A DNA stretch of 64,000 nt from Hyphodiscus hymeniophilus (taxonomy: Eukaryota; Ascomycota; Leotiomycetes; Helotiales; Hyphodiscaceae): assembly GCA_016508695.1 (NCBI GenBank), contig VNKQ01000005.1, positions 992,001 to 1,056,000 on the forward strand, read 5' to 3'. Shown here piece by piece: positions 32,252 to 45,046 of the stretch. The position numbers and the translations under genes were made by a program. The first letter of the stretch is position 1. Every line of letters starts with the position of its first letter. The notes under the pieces are model-generated. The model saw only the letters and a program-made list of their open reading frames with translations. It was not told the origin of the DNA and did no database searches.

Positions 32252-34878
32252 TCACGGCACCTGGCCAATGTCCTCACCACCTCGCGCTTCAACTGCATCC
32301 CTCGCCTCCACATTCGCAATTGCACTCTGCAATGCACTCGTGAGATCGATATGGAACAGTGGCCGATTCAATCCAGCCACCACTGCTGTCCGTACACCGC
32401 TCTTCCCCGTCCCCTTCAGATCGCTCGACAATCCGCTGTCCGAATCCGAACGAATTCCGTCCCCATTTTGGTGTCCCCGCGTCCTCTGTTTATGAAGGGT
32501 TTTCTCATTGGCAGCCAACTCTGCAGTCTCGGCCGCCGAGTCCGAGCCTCCAATTTCAGAAACGCTGAAAATAGGCTTCCAACGATGGAGGTCATCCTCC
32601 TGGACGGTCGGGTAGCCGAATCCTGCTGCAACCAACGCACGTTTTGCCCAGCGGTTATTAATGGAGCTGAAGTGCCAATCAACAAGTGAAGGCGAAGCAT
32701 AGCGGTCCAGTTGATTACGCACGTCGATAAGCTGTTGAACGGATGTAATGTCCACGTTATTGACAGAGCTGAAGTCCAAAATGATGGCTTTGAGGGCGGG
32801 GCGGTCGGGGTGATCATCTGGAGCCTTGCCACGACGTGGGCCGGGATCATTCCAAGGCCTGTCGCCAGGGCGAGGGTAATGAGAGAGGTTTGTCCGTCGA
32901 GTTTCAGCAAAGATGGTGTTTGTGAGATGATCCAAGTAGTGATTGGCGTTGGGGAAGTTAAACCCTTCCGAGAATCGGTATATGAAGATCCCTGGGTAAG
33001 GTTTCTGGATATTAAGATCCGGGTTGGAACCATCATGGTGGTCGAGGGGAAGGAAGATGTTTCGAGTCAGAGCATCTTGCGATCCTTTGGTTGACGCATC
33101 AGGATTGGGCAACGAGCCGCTATTGAGTCCCCTGGTCTCCTCGCCAATGATCTGGTCTCCAGCAAGCGAATGAATTCGCACTTTCCCTAAGAACCTTCCC
33201 TGTGCTCTGAGGATCCTGTAAACGAGTAGGGCAAAGTTGACGCAGATAGTTGTGTATATGCCATTCTCAATGCTAGAGAAGACAGTCACAATAACGCCCG
33301 CAAAAAAGATTGGGACCTCGAGAGGAGATACCCGCCAGAATTGATACACTGTATTGGGTGATGTGATAAGATCACCAACAGCGTGAATAATGACGGCCGA
33401 GAGCGAAGCGCTGGGAATGTAGAAGAAGACAGCCGTAAGCGCGTAAATTGCGAGGAGGACAACCAATGCAGTAATGAAACCAGCAAAAGGCGTCCGAACA
33501 CCTGCTTTGGACTTGATAGCAGTCCGGGAAAACGAACCAGTCGCCGGATATGCGCCCAGGAAGGGTCCAAGAATGTTTGTTATACCAATTGCAACCAGCT
33601 CCTGGGATGGGTTGATGATATAGTTATTCACTCGACCGAAAGACTTTGAGATTGCGATATGTTCGATCAAAAGGACGATGATCACGGATGGTAGGTCATT
33701 AGCAAAGATTTTGATGATGTTGGTGTTGATCGTAGGAGCAGCTGCGGCCTTAAACCCTGAATTTGTTGTTAGATAATGAGGCTACAGAGTCAGGATGCTT
33801 GGAGCTTACCTCTTGGAACTGTCTTGAGAATCTTGAACAATGGCTTCTTCCGGTGATGTCTATTTACAAGCCAACTGATCATGGTATAAAGCAGAATGAC
33901 AAATGCGGTTCGAAGAGTCGCGATGAAAAAAAAGGCCTTCTGACGACGGGGCCACTTCTTTGCGGCGTATTTACAGCTGAGTCTGATAGCATACAGCAAG
34001 AACAGTGCCGTCAGTCCCATTGCAGCGTCCAAGTTCGTTCTTCCCAGGTGTTTTAGTATGTTTATGACAACCTTGTAGGTCGGGGCTCGAGTATCGAATC
34101 CAGTAATTCCCATCATCGTAGGGACCTGACCGACGGCAATGTTGAGCGCCGATCCGGTCATGAATGCAGCAATGGAAGTCAATGATATGAGGTCAACGAT
34201 CCAACCCCATCGAATCAAGCCAAGGAATATGATCACGCAACCAGCGATCACAGCTAGTGCTGAGGCAATAACATGGCCTGGGACGTCAGGATGAGTCTTG
34301 GCCGCTCTGATGAGAATTTGTCCAGTGAGCGTCGAAGCGACAGCAACAGGCTGCTTGATAGTCAGTGGCCGTTCATGGACAGGAAATGGATGGGAACTTA
34401 CCCCGATAGTAATATCCTTGGATGTAGCAAAGAACCAGTACACCAGTACACCCATAAATGACGTGTAAAGCCCGTACTGAGGCGGGAGATCGGCTAAAAC
34501 AGCATATGCCATTCCTTGTGGAACAACAACTGCGCCGATAGTAATTCCTAGGGGAAGTCAGAGAACTCTTCGAAAAAAGAGGCCGAGGTAATGCATACCA
34601 GCTACCAAGTCACCGATAAACCATTGAAGGTTGTAGCGTCCAATCCAGTTCAGGAAGGGAAAGAGAGAACGAAAGTAATGGACGACATCGTGGCCATTTG
34701 GCAGCATTCCCACAATCCATTCTTCGGTGCGAGGTTCTTCTTCGACGTACGTCTCAGCGGTTTGAGACGAGAACACAGACTCGCCGCGACGAATGCCCTC
34801 GTTTAATTCATTCCGATACTGAAGCTTGATACCGAGGACCTTCGCCAGTGCATGCCCAACTTTCGTCCGTGTAGCCAT
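32252..34878 (-). CDS. SulP-family sulfate permease
   Basis: Exons 34599-34878, 34402-34547, 33810-34350 and 32252-33756 give 823 residues. Intron 34351-34401 (51 bp) is open in frame; removing it yields the family signature DITIGPVAVASTLTG. Other hallmarks are VPQGMAYAVLADLPPQYGLYTS, GSFSRTAIKSKAG and NNYIINPSQELVAIG. The last part is a STAS domain (GIFIYRF, AIILDFSSVNNVDITSVQQL) with a long variable insertion and a charged C-terminus. It takes up sulfate across the plasma membrane by proton symport. It is divergent from BUB2 across 2 kb. Confidence 0.95.
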
Positions 34879-35198
34879 GGCTCCTTCCTTTCCCCGCCAC
34901 AGAGTAACAACGATACAAATAAGCTCGCGTCAGACTCCGCCTCTCGATCAGGATGGAAATTAAATAAAAGAAGAAAGATGACGATCAAGGGAGCACTCGA
35001 AGTTGACGGCTCTTGGGGAGGGGGGCGAAAACAATGCTATTCCTGAAAGGTCGCCGTCGAGAAGACTGGCAGGGCGAGTGGTCAAGACTGACTTGACTGA
35101 CTGCAGAGGGAAGCTTGGAAGGGGAAGGGGCAAGGCTGATGATATACCTCACCACCACCTTTCTCTGCTAGCAATTAGCCCCCGTGCCGTGGCCACGG

Positions 35199-35274
35199 GA
35201 GACGAGGACCTACCTTACCTACCTAGGATTAAGGTAGGAAAGGTAAGGTAAGGTAAGGTAGGTAGGTAGGCGCT
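35199..35274. repeat. TACC/GGTA self-complementary low-complexity tract
   Basis: ACCTACCTTACCTACCTAGG on the left is followed within 40 bp by repeated GGTAAGGTAAGGTAGGTAGG. The two halves can pair as a long imperfect hairpin. It lies about 320-400 bp upstream of the sulfate permease start, probably in its 5' leader or promoter. Confidence 0.6.
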
Positions 35275-35797
35275 CCCAGCTTGCATGTAGATGGATGGAT
35301 CTACGTGGGTCTGCATGGGTCGTGTGCGGAGGAAATCACCAAAGCAAAAGAGAATGAAAGAATCCGATTTCAAATAGCCTCACAATTCCACAAGTGGCTT
35401 TGGCTGGGCTGGATGATGGATGAGTGGATAAGTCCCGGTGAAGGCGTGATCGTTAAAATACTGCCGCCAGTGTCCAAGATTGGGGGGGTTGATAAAAGAA
35501 AAGAGAGTTATGCGCCACCAATAAATTGCGTGCTTCCATTTGAAAAGAGCTCTCTCTCTCTCTCTGGTTCGTCGCTCGGGCGGGGTGGAGGGTGGTGCGA
35601 GAGGGGTGACGCGATGGAGGGTGTCTCGGGAGAGGAGAGCAGGTGCCAGAACAGTAACGAATGCCCTGGCACGTACCCTGGCTGGGGGGACGGGGATTTG
35701 TTTATTTGCAGAAGTCTGACAAGCGAATCTAGAGACAACAACAAACATCACTGTGGGGAGAAACAGTGTGGAATTATGGGATCTTGTAGAGTTGTAG

Positions 35798-35836
35798 GTA
35801 GTAGTAGTTGTAGTAGTAGTAGTAGTAGTAGTAGTG
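35798..35836. repeat. GTA trinucleotide microsatellite
   Basis: About a dozen GTA/TAG units with one interruption (GTTGTA). Confidence 0.8.
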
Positions 35837-36901
35837 TCCAAGGTACATTGAATTACTCAGGAAAGGAGGCTAGGAGGTATTGATGGGATTCTGTAGGGTA
35901 TTCGGTACATTGCATAGAACATATGGGGTATGATGTTATCTTTTTCCCGTAAACGAGGGAAAACATCCATGCGTGGGAACGAGTAATGATGATGGTGTCA
36001 TCGATTCATCGAAGCAAAACAGAAGACACTAAGTAAAACTAGTCCATTAGGAACCTGGAATGATAGATGCAGTACGGAGTAGGTAGAGTATCTACCTGGC
36101 CTACACTAGCCTAGTAAGCGAAGCGAGTTCAAGGCTGAGACTGCAGCCTCGCCAGCGACCTGACTCAGCAATATCAGCGAATCAAAGAGCCTCTATATGG
36201 TGCAATCTTCAGGGAAAAACGCCTCGAATTCCGTCATTCCGGGGTGGGTCTGCGGGAAGGGCGAGATCTTTGAACACGGACGGGACTCTTCCTAAAAGAG
36301 CCAAGAACTAACTACCTACTACTGTACTTCCGATCGCACTGCAACGGTCTTCTTGTACCCTTTACCCTCTACCCTTTCCCCAGCCCCGGCTTCTCTCTTC
36401 ATACCCACGACACGTCGATATCCCGACATCGTTCGTGAACAAACTGCCTCGTAGATGACGATTAGGTACGCGTAAGATACGGTGCTGTGAGGATTGTGAG
36501 GATTGAATCTCTGGCCATACGTCAACCCTGCTCCTTGGTCGGGAGCCTCTTTCGCCGGCTACCCGACCAAGTATGTCACCGTATAATATAGCCGCTCAAT
36601 CGAATAACTAGGTAGAGGTATTTATGACAAGCATACATAGCTGCACACCGAATATCTTTCGAACTTACTTGGTGACCCGTCCACAAATATTCGAAACTCG
36701 AGAACGGCAAATGGAAGAAATGTTAGTAGCCATAATCACGTGACCAGAATAATGTACCTGAATGCTGCCGTAACGCGATTCGTGCTTTTGGCGCGTCTAC
36801 CAGACTTCAATTCTCAATCGTCACTGCCCCTCCATTTTGTGCATGCCATTTTCAAGCTTCCTCTTGATGCGCAATCTTCGCTTCGGAAGCTCCGTGCAGC
36901 C

Positions 36902-38328
36902 ATGTCAATATCACCGCTGAGAGATAACAATCTGCTCCAACTCGCACCTCCACCATCCCCATCACATCGAGCCCTCCGCCGCCTCCAATCCGCGCACACC
37001 TTAGGACAACCAAATAGCCAGCCTTCGTTAATTTCTCAACAACACAGAGCAATCCAACGGACAAGTTCTCCTTCGAACAGTAAAGAATCCACACACACTC
37101 GAGGCAGATCTAACAGTGATGCCACAAATATGACTCCCCCAAATCTGGGCTCAGCTGGCAGGCGCCCAATCCCCGGGAAGAGATCAGTTGCGACAGATGC
37201 GCTGTCGCTTGATCGTCTGATCAGAGATGGACCGCCGGATGGAGATCTGGTTGGGGGACTTGAAGCGACGAGATTGAAAATTCTAGATCAAGGAATAAAA
37301 AGCGACAGCGATGGAATGGTCAGCTACAAGAGACCCAATCTGCACCTCCAATTCTAAACAATTAATAGTCTCCGCTGCGAATATACGTATGGCTCATTCT
37401 TCTTAATGCACCTGTTCTCGAAACCGATTCATACCTCGCTCTCATCCACCGAGGCGCCTCCCCGGCATACTCGAAGATACGAAACGATACCTTCCGAACC
37501 TTAGCAACAGATCCTCTCTTTCGGCGAAGGGTCAGCGAGGCTAGCTTGATACGACTTTTGAACGCAGTAGCTTGGAAATTAAATGATGCAAAGGAAGAAC
37601 GGGCGGCCGACAAATTAGCAAGCTCCACAAATAGCAAGGTCACCAATACTGCGAATGTTCATGGTAGCCCTGAGCTCTCCACATCATCACCGGCGATCAA
37701 GTCAAGAGCACGAGCATTGACCTTGACTACGGAAGGCTCAGACGTAGCGACCTCAGAACCAGGCACTTACGTTCAGGGCATGAACGTTCTTGCAGCGCCA
37801 TTTCTCTACGCAGCTCGAAGTGAGGCGGAAGCCTTTGTAGCTTTTCACCGCTTCATCACGAACGAGTGTCCAGGATACGTTCGAGGTGCAATGGATGGAG
37901 TACATAAAGGCCTAGCATTGGTTGACAAAGTCCTTGCTATTGTGGATCCGAAGCTCAGCCTCTATCTTCTTAGTAAAGGCATGAATGCTGAGCTGTATGC
38001 TTTCCCATCAGTTCTCACGCTTTGTGCATGCACTCCTCCGCTGCCCGAGGTTCTGAGATTATGGGATTTTTTGTTTGCGTATGGTGCTCATCTCAATATT
38101 CTCTGCATTGTAGCGCAACTAGTGATATTGAGGAATGCTATCCTCAACTCTCCTAGGTAAGTCTAGCGAGTAGTGCATTTGATAATTGCTAATGCATCTG
38201 AAAGCCCTACCAAGATTCTCCGGTCATTTCCTCCTATACAGGCAGAGATGGTCAAAGAAGTGACCTTGACACTGGTCAAGAAAATTCCAGACGATGTCTA
38301 CAGTGAGATTGTTTCTCATGCCAAGTAA
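36902..38328 (+). CDS. BUB2: Bub2/Cdc16 spindle-checkpoint GAP subunit, TBC domain
   Basis: Exons 36902-37318, 37369-38156 and 38205-38328 give 442 residues. The start at MSISPLRDNN is preferred over an in-frame ATG 150 bp upstream because the upstream residues look unlike the family. The first 130 residues are low in complexity and rich in S, P and N. The TBC domain then begins (SPLRIYVWLILLNAP, SPAYSKIRNDTFRTL), with a gap of low conservation before the motifs YVQGMNVLAAPFLY, FITNECPGYV, LYLLSKGMNAELYAFP and LRLWDFLFAYG. With Byr4/Bfa1, Bub2 forms the GTPase-activating complex for Tem1/Spg1 at spindle poles, controlling mitotic exit and septation. The catalytic arginine region is expected to match TBC motif A; I have not aligned it residue by residue. 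Confidence 0.93.
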
Positions 38329-38653
38329 TGTTTATCTTGTTGTATTGCATTTGTGTAAGGATTGTGGTATGCATGGGATGACAAAATTTGTATTTACGAG
38401 TAATGAGGCCCATGAAGGAAAACAGCTGGTGTTAGGAGTATCAATCAATGAAGGGTAGCATTTGTGGACATGGGTCAAAATCTGTAATTAAAAAAAACCG
38501 TGTAGATAAGCCTCATATTGTACGACTGTGGATTCAATAGGATCCCAGTATATAATCGTTTGAGCCAGTTTTCGTATGTTCGAAGTATTTTCGTTTCAAA
38601 TATTTGCAATTGAATCTCAATCTTACATCTTCATCTTTCCTCACCCATCCAAC
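38329..38653. other. Convergent 3' intergenic region
   Basis: 325 bp between the converging BUB2 and Aim6-like stops. AT-rich 3' ends, no gene. Confidence 0.6.
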
Positions 38654-40067
38654 TCACCACGAGATATCTGAAAACCCAGCCGCCGCCTCGACATCATCAG
38701 CATTAATCAAGTCGACCCCCTCCTCAGTCAATTGCCTCCAGATACCATTCCGCGTGCTGATCGGCCAAGCTGGCTGATCCCAATACCTCAACATGATACC
38801 TTTCCCATGCGCGTACGCGACCTGCGCTCTTAAGAGCTCCAATTGTGTAGAGTTCAAAGCCGTGCCCGGGACAGGCCCGAATATCGAGTTGAAGTCAGCC
38901 GATGCGATGGGGGAGACGAGTGAGGTGATGTTGGAAAAAGTGGAGTTAAGAGTGGCGATTGGAGCATCGTAGAAATAGTACCGGGAGTCGAGGGGTTGCA
39001 CCTGCTCTAGGGGCGTATTACCAGTTCCGATGACAGTTACAGCGCCAGAGGTGAAGGTTGTGCCGTTTATGGTGGAGAGGTAGCCTGCTTCTTTTCTGGG
39101 TGGTGTTAGAGGATGAGGCTATAGTTTCTTATATGCTTGGAACAAAAGGCTGAAAAGTAAATCTCTTTCCAGCCGGAACGTTGGTATTGAAAGAAAGATG
39201 ATTCAGAAAGAAATCCATAAAACATAGTCTTTGGGCTTATTGTGCCCATGTAACAGCGTCCCGAGCTCGTTAACATGGTAATGGCGCAGGTTTCATTGTT
39301 GGATACTCCCAGGTAAAGAATAAATCAGTCTTGAATCAAAGCCTAGCTCAGACCAGCTTCGAATCGGAAACAACCGAAATACTTCATACTTACAGCGGTT
39401 TCAATGCCTCGACGACATATGGCCAAGCTGTAGCCCCATCGGTCTTCACATCCACGAACAGATAAAGCGTCTGCCCTGAACTGGTATCGAAGACACCATT
39501 ATACGTTGGCTTGGCCAAAAAGCTGGAGTTACTCGGGTTCTGTCTCTTCAAAACATCCAATATTGGATTGATGTAAAGAGATTCGAATGTCCGAGCATTG
39601 GTGAGCGCTCCTACTTCGTGACCAACATGCAAGGTGCCGTTGTAAAGCCAGACGTCGGACTCGATTGATACGCAGCCAACCGAGAGAGCTGTGTAAAAGG
39701 GGACATCACGCCAGTCTGGTGCTTGTCAGTAGCGTTAATGATTTTTAAAATCATGTGGGAGAGAGACAGTCGTTATGGGAATGGATCCCTTTCTTAATTT
39801 CGTTAGCCATATGAGCCTCAAACCCTCAGTGACTATTAGACTTACAGGGATAATGCCTTGCGTCAAACTCGTAGGATAAGTATAGAGCGGCCCTTGATGA
39901 GCTTTATCTAAAATCTCCTGCAGACTGAGCGATACATCAGGGGCAGGATAACTGCTCGCCAAAGTGGCCACAACTCCTGCGCTCAACAGCAAAACCGATG
40001 AAACAAAAGCCATTGCAACAAAAAGAACTAGTACACGATCCGAAAGACGTTTGCGTCCTGACATCAT
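38654..40067 (-). CDS. Aim6-like PLC-type phosphodiesterase
   Basis: Exons 39846-40067, 39768-39792, 39394-39721 and 38654-39095 give 338 residues. The second exon is only 25 bp and supplies KGIHSHND, the catalytic histidine motif of this phosphodiesterase family; skipping it would shift the frame. An N-terminal membrane anchor (VLVLFVAMAFVSSVLLLSAG) is followed by the TIM-barrel-like domain (WRDVPFYTALSVGCVSIESDVWL, LHVGHE, LYLFVDVKTDG, VTVIGTGNTP) and a C-terminus with IMLRYWDQPAWP and LINADD. The third intron (39096-39393) is unusually long at 298 bp. The relative in yeast is Aim6; the substrate is not established. It probably acts in the secretory pathway or at a membrane. Confidence 0.85.
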
Positions 40068-40585
40068 GATAGGGAGTGGAAGCCACCTACTTATAGTGGT
40101 AGACCTTACAACGGAGACATGCTCCTAAGTTCGTTGATGCTGGGTTACCGTGGGTCAAGCGGCTCGGTAGAAGTGGTTGGCTGTAAGCGTCCAGAACTGG
40201 AGATTGAGCAGCGAATCTGATACGGGATAGCAGCACGTGGTCTCAAGGACTGCGAGGAGGAAAGCACGAGTTTTTCGTTGACCTCAAATTGAAGCATTTC
40301 CTTGACCTTGAGATGGGGAACTCTATTCCGTCTTTGGATGAAAGTTATGTTGAGATATCAACAGGCTGAGAGACGTGGACGATCGTTACCGCAAGGACAG
40401 TTTGGAATTTGAGCCATTGGACAGAAGAAACCGAACAGTGTCGCTGGGCGTCAGGCAAGACTTTTCAATGGCCAACAACAGCATTCAAAGCCAATGTTGA
40501 AATTTGGTATTCACATATACTTAAAGCCTCTGAACTCCTTGCCATGCCAAACCCGAGATCTGATACACCGTCCTACCGTAACTAC
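40068..40585. other. Intergenic, nothing recognised
   Basis: Promoter of the Aim6-like gene and 3' flank of ERV46, which is also on the minus strand. The stretch contains open frames but none with recognisable content. Confidence 0.55.
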
Positions 40586-42042
40586 CTAGAGATTTTTTGA
40601 TTGCAGTTTTTTCAGCCTCGTTGCGCCTTCATATACTCCACGATCCACTGCCGCCGCGACTGTCAATGTCCCTCCAATGATGGCGCAAAGTCCTGTGAGG
40701 AACCCAGCGAAGCTCTTTGCCCTCTCCTCGCGATTGATGACTTTCATTGGCGAGATATCCTGTACGACGTTAGTGACAATTCTTTGTGGTCGAGGGGCAA
40801 CTTACGTATGAGAAGAAAACCCCAGGAATTCCACCACGAGCATGTAATTTCTCCTTGTGGCCTTCGGCAGAGTCATCGCCACCATTCAAGCTTCTACGGT
40901 GACTTGTAACGGAGTATTGATGGGTCTCGACACTTCCATCATGCTGGTGCCCATATGCTCCAATAGCCGCGTTCTCATCCTGGTATCCAATGTTCTTCTT
41001 GTCCCATCCCAATGGCAGATACGAAGTCGACACAACCTTCACAAAGTACATAAAGTTATATGCAGCATCGGTTGTGGTTTGCTCGGTGTTGTCCAGCGGG
41101 TTTAGGTGGTGGTTGGTCCATGGCAGAGACTTGCTACCCATCTTCTTGCTGACTTCCTCGGGGATTTCTGGTCCAAAGCGAAGATGATGAATAGTGTGCG
41201 TGAATACATGGCCTCCTATCACAGGGGTATCGAAGTAGTTATTAAGATCGTGGACATGCATGTTGCCATTGCTGAAACTGCGTCCGGGGGCAATATGAAA
41301 ATTGCCAACAACTTTATTGACTCGGATGCCTCCCTCAATCCGACATCCTTCTTTTCGCTGAGAGTCTAATCTCTCTCCATAATGTTCGCGTTCGCATTGT
41401 TCGACGTTCTCGCCTCGTCCAAAGGCCCAAGAGGCACTGGCATACGCTTCTCTCACTTCGTCGCAAGTATTACAGCAGCCTGGCTTTGCCGCGTTCGGGG
41501 GTGGGGCTGCCCCGTAACAACCTCCGCAGTACTCGGGATCCAAATGTGTTGCTTGGTCATCGCTGTGCCTTCTCCAATTTTAGATATTGTCCGATGTTTG
41601 AAATTGGGGAACCTACAAGTCTAGAGCTTTCATATCAATGACTCGACCACCCTCTTCCGCAGGCGCAAGTCTGACCTTATTAACGCCATGCATGACACCA
41701 ACTTGCTGTTCTCCAGAGACATCCATCACATCCAATGTCAAGAGCTCGCAGGGTATCTTGGGGAAGGTCATATTGAGATGTATTTCCATTTTTTCTCCTA
41801 ATCAATAAATCAGAAACGCTCGCTTTCTCTATAATCTATACCGACTCACCTCTGCCCTTGTCTACGATCAATTCTGGATGAACCACTATCCTTCTGTAAT
41901 CCGTCCATTCTCCCCATGCAAGGTAGAGCACGATGAGCAATGAAGCTATCGTGACAATTCCCCCAGACGTTGTGCGTACCCTCGCTTCATCGACGGTTTT
42001 GGTAAAGGCATCGAGCCTCGTGAACCTTGATTTCACAGGCAT
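40586..42042 (-). CDS. ERV46: Erv46, COPII vesicle cargo-receptor subunit
   Basis: Exons 41850-42042, 41617-41797, 40806-41562 and 40586-40759 give 434 residues. The protein starts with the conserved FTRLDAFTKTVDEARVRTTSGG and a membrane segment (IVTIASLLIVLYLAW). The large lumenal domain has the cysteine motifs EYCGGCYGA and GCCNTCDEVREAY, and VVGNFHIAPGRSF. The second membrane segment (FAGFLTGLCAIIGGTLTVA) is near the C-terminus. Erv46 pairs with Erv41 and cycles between ER and Golgi as a receptor retrieving and sorting proteins. It is divergent from MEX67. Confidence 0.95.
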
Positions 42043-42815
42043 AATTGTTGTGTGTAAGGGTCCAGGGCAGATTGCAATTCGAAGTGTAGCCTCGCGGCAC
42101 CGCAGTCAATTCGAGTCGAAGCTTTCAGTAATACATAAAGGCAGAGAAACACACAAATTTCAATTGAAGCACAAAGATTGACAGTAGATTGGGCAAACAC
42201 AACAACTTCACCGAAAGAAGTGGTGGGAAGGTGTCGTCCAGAAAATAAGAGCTGATGCTCTTTAGGCCAGATTTCAACAGTGGCTCGTGCGGCTGTTGAC
42301 TCTGGATGTGGTGTTCCTGCAGGAAAGAGTCGTGATGGAACCCTGACACTCGAAGACAATGGATACACTCTAAGCCCAATCCCCCGCAGCGTACATTATG
42401 ACCAAAATACACAAGTGAATCTGAACAACGTCGCAATCGCTCACCAAGTATCAACGCTTCGACACCTGTGGGACTTTGAATATCACGTGTCTTTCCCTTC
42501 CCTCCTTAAGGTAGTCCTAAATTTAGCGTCATATGAGTCAGCTTAGCCTTGCGGCTCGCGGGCCTCTTTGGAGACTTCTGCCTCGCATCTCTTTCACCTC
42601 CATCCTATTCACCCACGACAATACCAGTCACGCCTCCGCCCAAGTTCAAAGCAAAGTACAACGCTTCATTCGTTTTTTACTCAACGTGTACGACCACCAT
42701 ACTATATCACAACATCACCACAAATGATCTGATCGACATCATCCCCGCTCCGTTCAAGGTCGGTCTCCTACAACTTCCATACAACTACGAACGAAGCACC
42801 CACCACCAAAAGATA
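42043..42815. promoter_or_regulatory. Divergent promoter ERV46-MEX67
   Basis: 773 bp between outward start codons. No further gene. An open frame extends upstream of the chosen MEX67 start to 42549, but its residues do not resemble the family. Confidence 0.6.
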
Positions 42816-45046
42816 ATGCAGCGAGTTTCAGCACCTCCGCGGGGTCCTAGGAGTGGCGGCCCCACTGCTCGAGGTGGTGGCAGAGGTGGCATACAAAAGC
42901 GAACAGCTGGACCACGCCCCGTCAAAGTCGACAAAGATGGAGATTTGGATATGGATGCGGGTGTCGGTGCAGCTGGTCGAGGAAAGTCTGGAAAGGGCCG
43001 CTTCGAATCGCCTGTGCCATCTGGACCGAAAGGTGCTGTAAGAGGCAGGGCTGCTGGACCTGCGAGAGGAGGATCCACTAGAGCCACACAACATGCCATC
43101 GAACGAGGTTTACGAGGAGAGCAAGTCAACGTCCGCGAAGGCCGCCTTACCACACCTGGTACCACCCTTCAAGTCGAAGGCCTAATGTCCAGCAAGGCTG
43201 CTTCCAATTCGGACGGTGGCCTTCAGAGCCTTGAGGGATTCCTGGAACGGAAAGCGAGCGGCCGGGATTCCAAATCGAACAGGACTGTTAAGATCAAGAA
43301 GGTATGTTTATCGCCATGATCGTAAGATCACGAGGTTTTTGCAAGGTCGCCGTCTCTTTTTACTCGTTCCAGCCAATCCCCAAACGAGTCGAGGATCCGA
43401 CACAGCCGCTTATACCACTACGTGATCTGCGATCGATTTCAAGGTCATCATGCCTTGCTAACGTCAAATAGTCACATTTACGGGGTGACTTAGTCATAAT
43501 CACGGCCAGCCAGGAGGATATCGAAGCAATGCTCAAGCTGGATCAATTCTCGTTCGCAGGGGCCACTCTTACCATCAAACCTCATGAGCCAGCGCCGCCG
43601 CCACGAAAAGAGATATCGGAGAAGACGGAGGGCATCTCTCCGGGTACAGCGGAGATTAAGGACAAATTGAAGGCCATCTTGGCAAGTCGGTACGATGTCG
43701 ATCTCAAGCTGCTCAATCTGTCGTCTTTGGGACAGGATGCAGGTTTATTGGAGATGGGGCTTGGATCACTAGACGGGAAGACCACATCGAAGCTGTTTCC
43801 TGCCTTGATGGTCGTCTGTGATAGTCTCTTCGATTCTTGGAAAGCCAAGCAAGAAGCCATTGTCAGTGTCACATTGGCCGGAAATGGCCTTTCGAATGTC
43901 ACAAATGTCACCGCCTTGGCCCAAACCTTTCCCGATTTGAAGAACCTGGATCTCTCAGGAAACAATATCGCCGAGATAAAAGGACTAGAATCTTGGCGTT
44001 GGAAGTTCAGACATCTGGAGAATCTGGTCTTAACAGGCAACCCCCTCGAGACGCAAACGCCGAATTACAACATCGAAATCCTCAAATGGTACCCAAAGCT
44101 CCTTACCCTGAATGGAGTCCAGGTCAGAACTCCAGAGCAGGTCGCTGCTGCTACTGAATCCATCAATTCTCCCATCCCAATAAGTGGACCAGACTTTCGA
44201 GATGTCGGCCAAGTGGGAGAAAACTTTGTCAGACAATTTTTACCTCTCTATGATAGCGACCGCACTGCACTTCTGTCGGCATTCTACGACGCTCAATCGT
44301 GTTTCTCAATGTCAATCAACATGTCAGCCCCACGGGACAGAACTCATGGGTCCCCTATTCCACCATGGGCGATATATCTACCTCACTCCCGGAACCTTAC
44401 GAAAATCAACAACATCAACGCTAGAATGTCTAGACAATATCGCGGGATTGATCAAATTCAAAAAGTCTGGACTGACCTACCAGCAACTCGCCACCCCGAT
44501 ATATCCACACAAGCCGACAAGTACCTCATTGAATGCCACCCTCAACCAGGTCTTGCCGACCCCAGCGGACAAAGCCCTCATGGCGTCGACGGCTTGTTAC
44601 TCATTATACATGGTGAATTCGAGGAAGAAATCAATTCGAGCGACAAGGGAAGCCGCGGCTTCTCCAGAACATTCATTTTAGGTCCTGGCACACCTGGTGG
44701 CCCACCCATCCGAGTGGTCAGCGATATGATGATTCTCCGAGCAAATTCGCCTTTGGCCGTGCCTTCACACCCCCTCAACCCGACACAAAGTAGTATGCCA
44801 GCGCCAGGCGTGAGCCCTGAACAGCACCAGGAGACGGTCACTAAGCAGCTGGTGGAGAAAACGGGCATGACACCGGAGTACGCGATGCTTTGCCTTATGG
44901 AGACTGGATGGGATCTCAACAAGGCTTTTGTGGCATTTAATGTAAACAAGGTAATCCCTTACGGTCTTCTCGTACAACCGGTTTACTAACGTATGTGGCA
45001 GGATAAACTACCGCCGAATGCGTACCTCGTAAACGCGGCAAGATAG
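42816..45046 (+). CDS. MEX67: Mex67, mRNA export receptor
   Basis: Exons 42816-43301, 43472-44950 and 45002-45046 give 669 residues. An N-terminal arginine/glycine-rich tail (RGPRSGG, ARGGGRGG) is followed by an RNA-binding-like segment (GDLVIITASQEDIEAMLKLD), leucine-rich repeats (LKNLDLSGNNIAEIKGLE, LVLTGNPLE), the NTF2-like domain (FVRQFLPLYDSDR to the FSRTFIL strands) and a C-terminal TAP/UBA-like domain that binds nucleoporin FG repeats (GMTPEYAMLCLMETGWDLNKA), whose last residues come from the 45-bp final exon. With Mtr2 it carries mature mRNA through nuclear pores. The first intron, 170 bp, is longer than usual for this window. Confidence 0.95.

Larger units (their letters stand above)
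34879..36901. promoter_or_regulatory. Long divergent promoter with low-complexity DNA
   Basis: 2.0 kb between the sulfate permease and BUB2 starts. It contains a self-complementary stretch of TACC/GGTA repeats (35199-35274), a CT run at 35550-35565 and a GTA run at about 35798-35836. An open frame of 200 codons across this area (35281-35883) owes its length to these repeats, with a polyserine tail, and is not taken as a gene. Confidence 0.55.

Noticed and set aside
35281..35883. 200-codon open frame ending in polyserine
   Set aside because: Its length comes from CT and GTA repeats; the residues show no domain and it lies in a promoter region.
36752..36901. Longer N-terminus for Bub2
   Set aside because: The frame is open upstream, but the added residues lack resemblance to the family; the ATG at 36902 is preferred.
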